From: Gnetum montanum
Taxonomy: Eukaryota > Streptophyta > Gnetopsida > Gnetales > Gnetaceae
Direction: 5' to 3'
Assembly (NCBI GenBank): GCA_015680685.1
Contig: MNCI01023311.1
Location: forward strand, 388,910-452,909
Length of the DNA: 64,000 nucleotides
Positions 33,540 to 45,568 of the stretch are shown one piece after another (the stretch's first letter is position 1; every line of letters begins with the position of its first letter). The position numbers and the translations under genes are program-made. A model generated the notes under the pieces. It was not told the origin of the DNA. It searched no databases and saw nothing but the letters and a program-made list of their open reading frames with translations.

Positions 33540-34402
33540 TGATAAATCATGGGTTGCTAGGCCCCGATATTGAATCCTCAATATCAGGTACGCGATATCG
33601 CAGCCTGGATAACCATATCGAATACATGATATCGTGATTCCTGTGTAGGCCTACAAATATAGCATTTAGGCACATAGGAAAGGAGGAAGTTGGTAAGTCT
33701 TAGGGTAGAGTCTTTTGTTAATTTTTAGTTATTTTTCAGTTCTTTTCCCAGTGCATGCCCATAGTGTGATGATTGTAATTGTACGGAACCTTTGTTCAAG
33801 TGTGACGTACTTGGACACGCACACAACTAGTAATAAAGATGGAGATTACTCCATCATTGCAGCATTCACTTAGTCTTTAATTGTTTAATTGTTGCTTATT
33901 ATTTATTATTTCTTAGTTAATATTTTTTTATTGTCATTTACTATTCCTATTGTTAAATGTGAAATGAGTACATCTTAATCATGAACATTTAAGTGTAACT
34001 ACTTGGCAACCCAGTAGTGTCTCTAGTAGTGCCTAAGTAACAAGCGCTTGGTAAGCCCAGAAGTAGTACACGAAGTCCAAGATGCGTATGGATGATTAAG
34101 GACGGATGCTCATCGCACTTAGGCTAGTTTAGATTTTGCTTCTTATTGCCTATTAGCTTAAATCAAGATTATTTTTCATTGTCTTTAAGAGTAGCCTAGT
34201 GTTAGGAATCACATCATACACCTCACGCTAGACTAGACCATATGTGACAAAGCAAATACTAATCCAAGTGGGAAGACAGCGAATTGCGATCAATGCATAA
34301 CTATCTAGGTGCCACAACTAATCTGTCTATGGACTTTAACCGGATCGTGCGTACACACTCGTATTCATATGGTTGAACGTAGGGGTACCTTGCTGCTCAT
34401 CA
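33540..34402 (+). mobile_element. 5' LTR of element E
   Basis: 863 bp, TGATAAATC...CTCATCA. GATAT-type cores start at 33566, 33580, 33594, 33614 and 33628 (steps 14, 14, 20, 14); the variants AATATC and CATATCG at 33580 and 33614 fit CpG loss or single changes. The TATA equivalent is CTACAAATATAG at 33651. Confidence 0.88.
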
Positions 34403-34421
34403 TTGACGTTGTTGCTAGGGA
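34403..34421 (+). other. Primer binding site of element E
   Basis: TTGACGTTGTTGCTAGGGA directly after the LTR, a decayed tRNA-Asp-type site like that of D at 17201. Confidence 0.65.
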
Positions 34422-34534
34422 CGGTGCTAGTTATCTAGATTAGTTATATCATACACAATCACTGTAACAAAGCATTAATGATACATCTTTTAGAGAGAAA
34501 TTAATTGCAAATAAGTCATACACAATTCGCAACA

Positions 34535-36780
34535 ATGTCTCTCTCACAAGACGATGTTAACGCAACAACTAGCGAGGCAATTCATTGGAGAACTAACGAA
34601 ACATATGACAATGAAGAAGTTTGGAGTACTCAATCTTATGCAGGAGTCTCATATGTTCATAAACACCCCAATGATACTTAAGGACTCTTATCATCCAACT
34701 TAGGCACCTTTAGTGAGGATGGGACATCCCATAGAACGAGGAGGCCCATAAGGCCTAAGACCTTCGTAATGGTTAGCAAGAGTATATCCGAGGATGATTA
34801 GGAAACTTACAAAAGTCATGACAAGTCTTGCAATTCTTTTTCTTCCTCTACCCCTTCAACAGCAGGCCACGACATAGATGACCATTTCTTGAGGGGTCAG
34901 CATAGAAATAAAAATCGAACCCACGGGCAAAGTCAGGAATGCCAACATGAACATAGGCACCATCGTCCAAACTCACAAACTCATAACTTGCTTAGTGACA
35001 ATGAACCTCTGATGGCCACTAAGAGTTTAATGCATATACAAGAGGCTATTCAAATATCCCACAAGCATCATAAGGAAAGCCATCTACCCAAGCTTAATTT
35101 AAACAACTTTTCCAAGTTTTTAGGAGGCTATGATTTAGATCCGCAACGTCATATACAAGCCTTCTATGATGCCTATGCATGGAACAATATTGATAATGGG
35201 TGGCAAAGACTTAAGCTCTTCCCTATGACACTTGTCAGCCAAGCAAAAGTATGGTATAGGTTGTTAAAACCACAATCAATTCACTGTTGGTCGACCATCG
35301 TGGATCGCTTCAAAGAAAGATATCAAACCTATGCGAGAGTGTTAACCTTGAGGAGACAAAATCCAAGAGTGGAAACAAGGCCAACATGAATCCTTGGATG
35401 TGGCCTTAGAAAGATACTATTCATTGTTAAAAAAATGCCTAGGCTATGGTTTCTCCAAGGAAAGGCTAATGTATCACATCATGGATGGGATCTGTAATGA
35501 AACAAGGGAGACCCTAGGGATGTATGCCCTAGGTCAACTATATGAACTATGAACCCACTAAGTCCAAGAGCTTATCAAGCAAGTAGCAAAAGAAGAAGGA
35601 GAACTAGTCAAATGGGAGAATGTTGAAAAATTTCAACATGACCGAAATCTCAAAATAACATAGGTCCATGAAGAGAAGAAATCAACTCACCTCAAGGAGG
35701 TGGAATCATCTTTGCCAATACTATAGTCACTAGAGAAAATTGAGGCAAAGATTAATAAGATGACAGAATGGGTACATGAAAAATGTGGAGAATATGCCAA
35801 CATTATTAAAGGTGGAACCACACATGATCACTCTATTAACTAGAATAAACAGAGGATGCCAAACTTAGAAATAGGAAAGAACATCATTCGTCAATCAAAA
35901 CGAAGGGTTGAAGACAATAAGGATAGTGACTCAACTACCAATCATACGTATTAATGTAATGTTTGCCTGTACGATCACCCCAAAGGCTAATGCCCAATCT
36001 TGTCACATTTACATGAGCATTGGGGGGGAATGCTACATCTAGATTTCGTACAGAAGTATCATGTCCAACCGCAATGGCAGAACCCCTAGTCATAGGGGAG
36101 GCCATTGCCAAATAGACTACACTCTTCATACCAGCCGAAACCAAGTGCTTATTATGTTTAACACCTTGTTTCTCCAGCCGAATTGACATCCTCTACTTCA
36201 CCTCATCATTATCATTCTCCCAAGTACTATTAGCCCATGTCCTCTCCCCCAAGGTCACCATCTCATGTTCCTTACACTCCTCATTGCCCTCAATATTCTT
36301 ATCCTTCACCTTCTTCTACATTGCCACTAGTAGCACTAGAAGGTTTTGCATCACAACACCAACCCATGAACACTACTTGTGCTGCTACTGTCAACAACAG
36401 TGGAGGTCCTCCACAACATCAGAAGCATCTTTTCTTTAAGCATGATCATAGAAAGAGACAACACAGTTTTGAACCCATTGCATCCACCAACTCAGCACAA
36501 GCCCAACTCTATGATGCATCTTTTTCTTTGAACTCAATGCCTCCTATTACCTTATTCAAGCCACCAATAAACACTCTAACAACCATGTGAGCCAATGAAT
36601 ATGACCATGTGAGGAAACATATCGATCATTGCACACCATCTTATGGTCATGGGTGTCATAGTAGGTCAACTCTTTATCACATGACCACATCTTATAATCT
36701 ACCCCACTATGCCTACTCTAATCAAGTGTGTGAATCCCAATTTGGGTACATTCTTACCACCACATCAAAAGACACCTAGT
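34535..36780 (+). pseudogene. Element E gag, broken
   Basis: ATG at 34535 (MSLSQDDVNATTSEAIHW). The N-terminal part is rich in Ser, His and Arg. The long open part 34889-35389 holds the capsid core: 'LPKLNLNNFSKFLGGYDLDP', 'QRHIQAFYDAYAWNNIDNGW', 'LKLFPMTLVSQAKVWY', 'FKERYQTYARV'. A one-base insertion near 35365 (AAAA against AAA in D) shifts the frame; the capsid then continues with 'SLDVALERYYSLLKKCL' and 'GICNETRETLGMYALGQLYE'. Zinc knuckle at 35955-35993: C-N-V-C-L-Y-D-H-P-K-G-x-C with one stop inside. A Pro/Ser/His-rich tail follows (36237-36590 open). Confidence 0.82.
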
Positions 36781-38867
36781 TGGTTTGGATATGACTAGAT
36801 CCTAATGTTTCCAACATGCATGGATCCAAATTTTCCATTTATTAATTCTAGCCATGCTCAAAGGTTTAGTCATGGGGGATATCCTCCATTCTAACAAGCA
36901 GAATTAGTAAATGTTTTTCTTTTTCTTTGATTTTACAATTTTTTATTTTCCAGTTATTATTATTATTTTTAATTTGTCATTTTATCTTTTTGAGGGTAAT
37001 CTCATTGGTGAATAAAATACTCATGTGACTTGTCGGTTGAGGTGTTGTTCTATGCTATCAAGTCTCATGTGACTAATTATTTGGACAGTAAGCCCACAAC
37101 GTCCACCCATCCATTCTATGAATAATAGGTTCTACTCTGGGTACGATGATATTCTTGTCATCATTAACACTTAAAAGTAACTTTGTACTCATTATTCCTA
37201 GAGTGAAGAATGATGGACTAAGAAGGGAATGGCCAGGGTGTAACATCAAGGGGACTTGTGGATTCTCTTTGGTGACATCTATAGGCGCTATCATGCAGCT
37301 TGGTTGTACTAAGATCTTTGTAGATCTAACAAAAAATGGGAGTAAGAGTTGTGATAAAGGCACTCAATAAGGAAACTCAATGCTATTCTAGAGGATTCCA
37401 TTGGAAAGACATGCACCCATGCTTGAAGGTTGGTAACTTCTTCAGATCATTTTTGAAAAAAACAAAGTTCCAAAGCGGCAAGACAAGAAGAAAATGAAAA
37501 CAACGAAGAAAAACACAAAGAAAAGATTAAGAAAAATGTGCTGCAAAGAAATTTCAAATCACTCCTCCCTTGGACAAAATGCCAAGTGATCGTATGCCTT
37601 GCTGTCATAATGCTCTTATGGTTCTCCATCATTGGATGAAATAATGTGATGTCACTGATCAAAGGCATGGACTTGGCCTTGATTTTGGAGTGAAAGGCTA
37701 ATGATACATTAATCACGCCCCATGTTCAGGATTCATTGTGCCCAAGGTCAATTACCTCACGTCCTAATCTCTACAATCCCTTCTATGATTCGTCTCACCT
37801 CACTGTCCAAGTATTTTTAACTTATGCCTTGTGTGGCATAGAACTCATGCCTCATCGTGATGGTATTTAACATGTGTGTGTTTTGTTGCACCGGTGCAAA
37901 TTGCATTCAATCCTTTTAGTGCCTATGGACATTTTAAGATGTGATTACGTAAGGGCATTATAGGTAGGAACTTGCTTTGGGGAGGATCCACTTGCATAAA
38001 TTTTGTAATTTGCACTCATTACACATCACCACATCATCTTATACCCTCCAAGTATTGCATTGCTAAAATTATCCTTTTCCTTATCATCATTTTAATTCAA
38101 ATGTTCCTATGTACTACTACATGTCCTTTTTTCTCTCTCTCCATTCACAAACTTCATTGTAAAATTCCACTTCATTACACTTTTGGTGCCTTTAGGCCTC
38201 TTTGATGTTACCATAGATCTTTTGAATTAACCTTAAATCCTTCATTTTTGGCCTTGGAACTTTGAAAATTTATCAATTTTTCCAAGCACCCTATTTTGGA
38301 AGGGACACGATATCGGGTCCACACTAGCGGGTATGTGATATCGCATCTACAAAAACTATATATATGGACCCTCCTAGCACATGTCAACGTCATTTTTCAC
38401 TGTTGATGCGAGGGGAGTTGTTGCAATTTTTTTCCATGAATTTTCAAGCTTGCACCCCTATCATTCAAACATTAATATTTTTCTCATTAATGCTCTGATT
38501 CTCGTTCCGATCGAACCTGCTTAAACCCATAGTCTTTAACTTAGTCATGGGGGAAGGGTACACTCCAAGTTGCACGTATTTCTTTCAAAATTTGTCGTTG
38601 CCCGAAGGATATCATAATGGGTACGTGACCTTAAGAAATGCTAAAAATGTTGCCAAATTAATTTTATTCCTTCACCTAGACTAGGAAATTTTTTTTGAAG
38701 TCACCTAATCAAATTGGGCCCAATATTAAAACTTTTAGAGGAATTTTTGTGAAGATTTCTAACTTTGAATTACACTAGGAAAGAAATGAATTTAGTAAAG
38801 GCAGAAGTAAGGTATAAATCAAATTTTACAAATGGCCCTCTTAATAGTCAATCCCATGTGATTGTAG
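36781..38867 (+). other. Noncoding internal region of element E
   Basis: No coding pattern. Shares the 'aacatcaaggggact' block with D (19188, 19588) and, on the opposite strand, with B (near 53430). Short frames here are chance. It carries an LTR-like promoter at 38308-38367, listed separately. Confidence 0.65.
38308..38367 (+). promoter_or_regulatory. Internal LTR-like promoter of element E
   Basis: Palindromes CGATATCG (GATAT at 38309) and TGATATCG (GATAT at 38337) lie 28 bp apart, twice 14, followed by CTATATATATGG at 38356-38367, 16.5 bp from the centre of the last palindrome. It is the same layout as the LTR U3 of this element, but about 500 bp upstream of the downstream ORF at 38868. 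Confidence 0.6.
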
Positions 38868-40955
38868 ATGGCCCCTAAACAAGGACAACAACGACCCTCT
38901 CAGGGTGCATCCAAATGGTCAAGGAGAGGCAAAGGCCAAGCACCTCCCAAAGAACATGCATAGCAAAAGGCACAATCATTCAACATTCATCAAGAACCTC
39001 CTGTTACTGCACAATCGAGGCATGTCGAAGGTGGAGAAGGCAAGGCACCTAAACAGGAACAACATCTCACGTTGTCTCTAGAATGTGTTCAGGAAATTCA
39101 TGAAAAATCCATGTCAGTAGCTATGATTGTGGAGCTCAATTTTGGACCTTTTACTGAATTTTCCCTTGAGTTTGTTAGAGATCAACTTAAAGCATCTCCA
39201 TTGTGGGTTGTTCTCTTAGAAAGTGGCAATTAATACTTAGGGGAGACATACCAATTTTGGCATAATAAGGAAGAAGGAACCATTGTAGATATTGGTGGGA
39301 TTTCTGTTGATTTCTCTACCAAGGTGATTTCGGAAGTTTTGAATCCTTCCAAACACAGGGCCCAAGGTTGCTCACCTGTCCATTCACTTTGATGCTAATG
39401 CACAAAAGATATGGTTAAAAAGGATGTATGATAAGGAGGATAAAACATATGGAGAGCTCACACTTGAAGAGAGGATCTATTTCAAAATTGGCACATATCA
39501 TATTTTCCCAACAAAAGAACTAAACAAAATTTCCACCTATGCGGCTAGAGGAAGTGCTATCTTGATGGGCAAGGTTGATGCCAACCTACCCATTTATACC
39601 TCACAAACATTTTAAGGTGGTTTGAAAAATGTAAGATAAGGAAGTTTGCATTGCCCTTTCCCTACCTAATCAAAAAGTTGTGCCAGCATGCTAGAATTCT
39701 GGGGTACACCAATAATATCCTAGAAAGGCTCAAAATACTTCATTTGCCGAATTACTGAAACCATCAGCACTAAGGAAAGATGCTGGTAAGACACTAGAGC
39801 CTGAGTAAGAACAAATAGTTAGACCCACTGCATCTCAAACTGTAGGACCCAGCCAACTTCTGGACATAAGGCCTAGTTAACAATAGGAAGCAGGGCCCAA
39901 CACACAACCCATAGGCCAGCAAGACCAACCACCATTGTTGCCTCAAGACTATCAACCATCAATGAGCCATCTCTAGGCCATTGCTAAAATGGTCAGTTGG
40001 GGAAGCCGTGATGAAGCAAAATTCTTCAAAATCATTGATGACATCGTACAACCCACAATCTCAATTGATCGTGCATTGGATGAGGTTTTCATCCAAACAA
40101 GAGGAGGGGGATCATACTAGTCATAACAGATCTCTAAAAATGCTACATCTTTTCAAGTGCAATTAGAAATTGGTGAAGGTGCCACAGTAGTGGTTATGCA
40201 ACACTAGGATGTAGTAGGAGTAGCAGAAGTGGTCACAAACCACATCAAAGAATCGTTTAATGTCCCTGTTGTGCCATCGGTAGATTTTACAAGAGCACGC
40301 GATGCTCAAACTTTGGTCGATCCCTCAATGACTCTTACTAATCATGAGGATGTTTTGGATCAGTTGGTATAGACAGGACAAGTGATGAAGTCCTTGTTTG
40401 ACATCCCTCAAGATGTCATAGCAACATAGTCATACCTCATCTCTACAAAAGGGAAGTTGGTCATGGTAGAGGTTCAGGTTGAACATGTAGAGGAGGAGTT
40501 AAAAAGACTCTAAGAAAATTTTGTCACCCTGCAAGCTACACAATGGGATCCATCCTAATTCATTCTTGTAGACCAACTAGAGTTCTTTCGAATGGAGCAA
40601 CTAAATAAATTACTAGAAGAAAATAAAAGAGTGGCAGGGAGAAAAGAGAAGGCTAATTGGGATGCTTCAAAGGCACAAGCTCAAACGTATGCACATGCCA
40701 AAGCACTCAAAGCTTTAGAAGAAGAAAATAAATAGCTTACCACTGAAAACCTTCGGTTGACCACAATAGAAAAATATCAGAACATCAACATGGGTGGCAC
40801 AAGATCCATAGATCGAAGAAGAAAAGCTTCAGGTGATCCTCCAGAGACATCCATATCCAAAACCTAGAGCATAAGATAAGGGGAAGAGGCCCATGGAGGA
40901 ACCACTACTACCAGGACCACATGAGTTTCAACAATTTTATCTTTTATAATTCTGT
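38868..40955 (+). pseudogene. Element E downstream ORF, degraded
   Basis: ATG at 38868 behind TTGTAG. Starts MAPKQGQQRPSQ. Then 'LTLSLECVQEIHEKSM' and 'VELNFGPFTEFSLEFVRDQL', a middle part at 39424-39615 with 'LTLEERIYFKIGTYHIFP' and 'AARGSAILMGKVDANLPIY', and a coiled-coil part near 40590-40760 ('MEQLNKLLEENKRVAGRKEK', 'HAKALKALEEEN'). Tail 'PMEEPLLPGPHE'. The middle module lines up with C near 44750-44940 ('KRIYYKIAAFYLNP', 'CANLSGRFSINLPQLIY'). The R..L/A...G...N pattern recalls the 'putative plant transposon protein' domain known from Athila-type elements; I could not search. Stops and shifts break it. Confidence 0.7.
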
Positions 40956-41113
40956 GTCTGTGTTCTAATTTTGTTTTTCTTAATTCCACACTGCAACATG
41001 AGTAATTCCTAGTTAGTCAATAATCTCATACCTATCCATTGTGTAATCAATTAAAATTATTTTCATTTTGATTATCTAACTGGAGGGTGAGCTGTTATTC
41101 AATCATGGGGGTA

Positions 41114-41863
41114 TGATGAATCATGGGTTGCTAGGCCCCGATATCGAATTCTCGATATCGGGTACACGATATCACAACTTGGATAACAATATCGAATACA
41201 CAATATCGTGATTCCTATGTAGGCCTATAAATATAGCATTCAGGCACATAGGAAAGGAGGAAGTTGGTAAGTCTTAGGGTAGAGNNNNNNNNNNNNNNNN
41301 NNNNNNNNNNNNNNNNNNNNNNNCATTCACTTAGTCTTTAATTGTTTAATTGTTGATTATTATTTATTATTTCTTAGTTAATATTTTTTATCATCATTTA
41401 CTATTCCTGTTGTTAAATGTGGAATGAGTACACCTTAATCATGAACATTTAAGTGTAACTACTTGGTAACCCAACAGCATCTCTAGTAGTGCCTAAGTAA
41501 TAAGCGCTTGGTAAGACCAAAAGTAGTACATGAAGTCCAATATGCATATGGATGATTAAGAATAGATACTTATTGCACATAGGATAGTTTATATTTTGCT
41601 TCTTATTGCCTAATAGCTTAAATCAAGATTTTTTTTTCATTGTCTTTAAGAGTAGCCTAGTGTTAGGAATCACATCATACATCTCACGCTAGACTAAATC
41701 ATACATGACAAAGTAAATACTAGTCTAGGTGGAAAGACAGCAAACTATGATCAACATATAACTATCTAGGTGCCAAAACTAGTCCATATGCAGAGTTCAA
41801 CTAGATCATGTGTACACACTCATATTCATATGGTTGAGTGTAGGGGTACCTTGCCGCTCATCA
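41114..41863 (+). mobile_element. 3' LTR of element E with U3 promoter
   Basis: TGATGAATC...CTCATCA, preceded by ATGGGGGTA. Palindrome cores start at 41140, 41154, 41168, 41188 and 41202 (steps 14, 14, 20, 14, exactly as in the 5' LTR), and CTATAAATATAG starts at 41225, 20.5 bp from the centre of the last one. A short run of N (41285-41323) replaces part of the LTR. Confidence 0.88.
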
Positions 41864-42469
41864 AATTGCTAATTAATAACTAACTATTCTAACATAAGAA
41901 TTTAATCACACTTTGTACACATCCTAAATATGTACAACATTATTGGACAACCAAGCATTAAGCACTACTAGGATTACCAAGTGTTATACGTATGCTCAAA
42001 GTGGTTGTACTTATGTGTTCTAGTTTGTTTAGCTTAATTAAATACTTAAAGTCTTAATCATTTTTGCTTAATTAATGAAAAAAATAAATGCATAAATAAA
42101 TCATTAAGCTAGTCCAAGTATTGCAAGGTTTAGCAAAAAGCTCGTCTTTATTGCAGCACATATTGTGATGCTCAAGTACAATAGTGCTCGCATAAATATT
42201 TGTACACTCCTTGACTCTTACTACAGGCACTTGGAAAATTATTCTATCTTTTACAGGGACAAATTGCAAGAATTCTACTAGCAAATGAAAATATAACTCC
42301 CATTAACACAATTGGGGTGTCGTATTTATAGACCTACTAGGGTGCCACGTTGATGGGTATACATCAATGTGGAAAACCCTACGTCGATAGGGTCATGTCA
42401 ATTGCATATTGTCAACAGGATCCTGTTAACAGGGTCACGTTGATGCAATCGATTAGAGACACTTCATCA
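41864..42469 (-). mobile_element. Element C 3' LTR, right piece with U3 promoter
   Basis: Resumes at the second AATTG and ends TTCATCA. TATTTATAG at 42323-42331 is the TATA box. Eight-base units start at 42348, 42362, 42382, 42396, 42410, 42424 and 42438 (steps 14, 20, 14, 14, 14, 14): CGTTGATG, CATCAATG, CGTCGATA, TGTCAATT, TGTCAACA, TGTTAACA, CGTTGATG. Nearly all fit YRTYRAYR, as if CGTCGACG had decayed at its three CpG sites. Confidence 0.82.
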
Positions 42470-42482
42470 TACTCCCCTAATT
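42470..42482 (-). other. Polypurine tract of element C
   Basis: Minus strand AATTAGGGGAGTA, next to the LTR. B has AATCATGGGGATA at the same place (48788-48800). Confidence 0.65.
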
Positions 42483-42696
42483 GAATGAAAACTCACCCTC
42501 GAGTTCTTTACAGAATTAGGAAGGTATGGGATTATTGAATGATACATGACACAACAAAAAAAAACTAAGTGCCTGGGTCTATAGATTGACATTGATTACA
42601 AAATTATGATGTTCATGACACAGAATTGAATAGAAGAACATGATTGAACAAAATTGGATATCACATCCTCTGACAGCATGAAGATAGTTAAAACGA

Positions 42697-45568
42697 TTAG
42701 ATGGTCCTAGGCAGTGGAGGTTCTTGGGGTTCTAAAGGACCTTCTCCTGCTTCAGGTTCAAGCGGTGGTCAAGGTGGTTGTGGCTGTCTTGCTACAACTA
42801 CAACTTCTAATGGATGGTGAAAGGCATTCAACAATGCCTTCATCTTTTCCTCCTTGCTTTAGGGATCATTCACAATCCATAGGACATCACCAATGTGGGC
42901 TAGAATGGGGATATCCCACGAACAAGGCATTATTAGGAATAGCTCCTTCACATTAACAAACTAAGAAACAAATTGCTTACATTCAATATCAAATGCTTTG
43001 AGTGCATTTTGTAGATCTTACTATTCGTTCATCCTCTTGGCTAGGTTCTCAACAGTTGATCTTTGATTAGAAAACTTTGCCTTAAGAACCTGAAGTTGTG
43101 TGTTTGCCACTACAAGCTTATGCTTGGTGTCCTTGTGGTGCTTGAACTATGCCTCATACAATAAGTACAAGCTGGCCACTTGTTTCTCCAATTCAAACTA
43201 TGACTATCTAGCAATTAGCATAGCCAAATTTGCATATCAAAAATTGGTAAGCTCCATGTATTCTATCATCTTCTCAATTTGAAACTCCTTCATGTGGATC
43301 TCTGCTTTGTTGTAGGCTTCTATCCCATCAATGATAGGTTGCCAAATTTCTCTTCCTTGCTAGAATTATTGGAGGGTCTCATTCATTTTTTCCTTCACCA
43401 ATTGGATGTGTTTTTTATACTTCTTTTTGTAGACTAACCTAATCTCTATAGTGATTTTTGACTTTCTCAAACTTGAGAGCCTTTGATTTCCAAGTGACTA
43501 CTTTGATTGTAGTCTTTTGGTAAAGAGCACTGACCTCCTCCTTGATGAGGTTTCTATTTTTTGCTGCCAAACTCCTCATATCAGTGTTCACTCTAGCTAG
43601 CTACTCTTATTGTTGATGGATGAAATCTACCATCTACTATTTTTATGCATTAACATTTCACAAGTGATGATTCTTTGTCATCAATTATACATTCTCCTAG
43701 TGGGTCTGATCCAAGGCTTTCTGAATTTTATGCTGAGTGGCCTCTACCAAAGATCAATAGAATACCATAGTCTCTATCACATCCTCAACCCCTTTCAATA
43801 TTGTGTGAAGATGTTCAAGAGCTTCATCCTTTGTCAGTGCTAGGTTGAGGAATGTAGGGTCAGCAATCTAGGCTCTTAATTTGGTGACCTCTACAGCCAA
43901 GCATTAATTTAGCTCTTTGGCTATTTTGAGTTGCCCCTCCAAAATGATGTTCTTGACCCTTACTTCCAATAGCCCCAATTGGGTTGCAGTTATGTTATTC
44001 CAAAGGTCAAAGATGTCTAGAATTAGTAACCTGGTTTGCACTAGTCGGTCCAACAATTCTTCATGCTATGTTACACTCAACTTGCCACTTATTATTCCTA
44101 CAGACATCTACACATCTTAAAGTGTAGAGACATCTAGTACAAACATTGTAGGTGCATTTAGAGTTTTAGCAATTCCGTCAGCAACCACCTCTACTGTTGT
44201 CTCCTGCCCTTGGTGCTACACCACCAAAATTGTTATCCCCTCACCCTACTCTAAGTGCATTGAAAACGTAGCAGCATTCCCAAAGATTTTTGGGAATTGT
44301 TGTTATTGCAAGAGGGATACTGTTACCTCTCGGGTGCTAGGATTTGATCTTGTAGGTAACTGCATTCTTTGGGCTAAAAAAATTGGTCCACGTCCCTCCA
44401 TTTGGCTAACTATTTGACCCCCTTCATTTAGGTGACTCATCACTGATTGATACACAGATGAATCACCACCACTCATTCTTGCTTGTTACTCTTGCTTACT
44501 TAAGAGCCATTCTTGAAATTTGTGCAATTGTTGAGAAGTTACAATGATATTCAACACTATTTGCTAAGTGGATGGTGGAGGTGGTGGTTGCTACTCCTCT
44601 TCTTGGATGACTTTTGTAGGGATTTTGTCCTTCATCATCTCCATCTAGTTAGCAGATGGAGCACATTGGAGATCATCATTTGTATAGCGAGTTATCCCTC
44701 TTCTTTGACATAGTTTTCTAATGAGGCATAGAATCTACCACTTAGAAGTACTTTCCTTTCACATTCGTTCTCCTTGAAGTACTTTTCTATCTTAAGATAG
44801 ATTAGTTGTGGAAGGTTAATAGAGAATCTACCACTTAGATTGGCACACACATGGGCGAAGAAGATAGTGATCTTACTTGGCCTCACCATTGGATTAAGGT
44901 AAAAAGCTGCAATCTTGTAGTAGATTCTCTTCATTAGTGTGAGCACACCATACTCCTTACTATCAATTCCATAACACTATTGTATCCATTTTTTTCATGA
45001 TGTTGGGATCTACTTATATTAGAATCTTAGAAAAATTTACCTTAGTTTCCAACAACACAAGTACCTTTGAAATAGCCTACACCAAGTAGGACACTAAAAT
45101 GTCCTTGATCTTGACTGTTGAATCGGCCTATCTATTATTCTAGAATAAGATTGTCTCTCCCATCTACACTCCCTACTGGAAGTGATGATGGGCCACACGG
45201 AAGAGGTCCTTAGTTGATCTTGTACTTCTTGAGGGGCTTGTTTCAAAAAATGAGTTGAAATTCAACTCTTGGAGCGTCATTTTTTGAACTTCCTTTGATT
45301 TGATTTGCTTGAGACAAGCCTTTGTCAAGGTCACCTCAAGGTTTTCTTGTGGAGGTGGTGCCTCATCCCAGTGGGATTGCTCTATTGTTGGTGCTTGTTC
45401 TGAAATCTGACAAACAGATTCTAGTTTGGGCTTCTCCCTAAGATGACCCATGGCATGGGTTGCTACTTGTTCTTTTTGATCCTATTCTTAGCCCCTTCCC
45501 ATTCGTGGTTGTTTGTCCTATGGTTGTGATGGCCCTCCTTCTTGTGTGTGCTTCCTCTTTGATGCCAT
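42697..45568 (-). pseudogene. Element C downstream ORF, near full length but with stops
   Basis: ATG at 45568 behind ATCATAG; TACTAGT (45592-45598) is the branch-like site. Ends with TAA at 42697-42699 after a Pro-rich tail ('LEPQEPPLPRTI'), about 957 codons. Starts MASKRKHTQEGGPSQP. Open part 45173-45451: 'LEVTLTKACLKQIKSK', 'QKMTLQELNFNSFFETS', 'STKDLFRVAHHHFQ', matching D and E. Then the RIYYKI module (44692-44946), then 1.5 kb with heptad-like Leu/Ile/Lys/Glu sequence (about 43000-44200). No membrane span or signal peptide was seen, unlike the envelope-like ORF described for other Athila elements. Function unknown. Confidence 0.72.

Larger units (their letters stand above)
33540..41863 (+). 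mobile_element. Element E: pol-less LTR retrotransposon inside the C LTR
   Basis: 8.3 kb. 5' LTR 33540-34402, primer site 34403-34421, gag 34535-36780, noncoding 36780-38867, downstream ORF 38868-40955, polypurine tract ending at 41113, 3' LTR 41114-41863. Flanked by AATTG on both sides. No protease, RT, RNase H or integrase pattern was found in any frame. Same plan as element D but with fewer deletions. It must have moved with enzymes supplied by another element; the pol-containing A has the same LTR palindrome type. Confidence 0.88.

Noticed and set aside
42714-42956. Plus-strand 80-codon frame
   Set aside because: Antisense to the end of the downstream ORF of C, which aligns with B on the minus strand.
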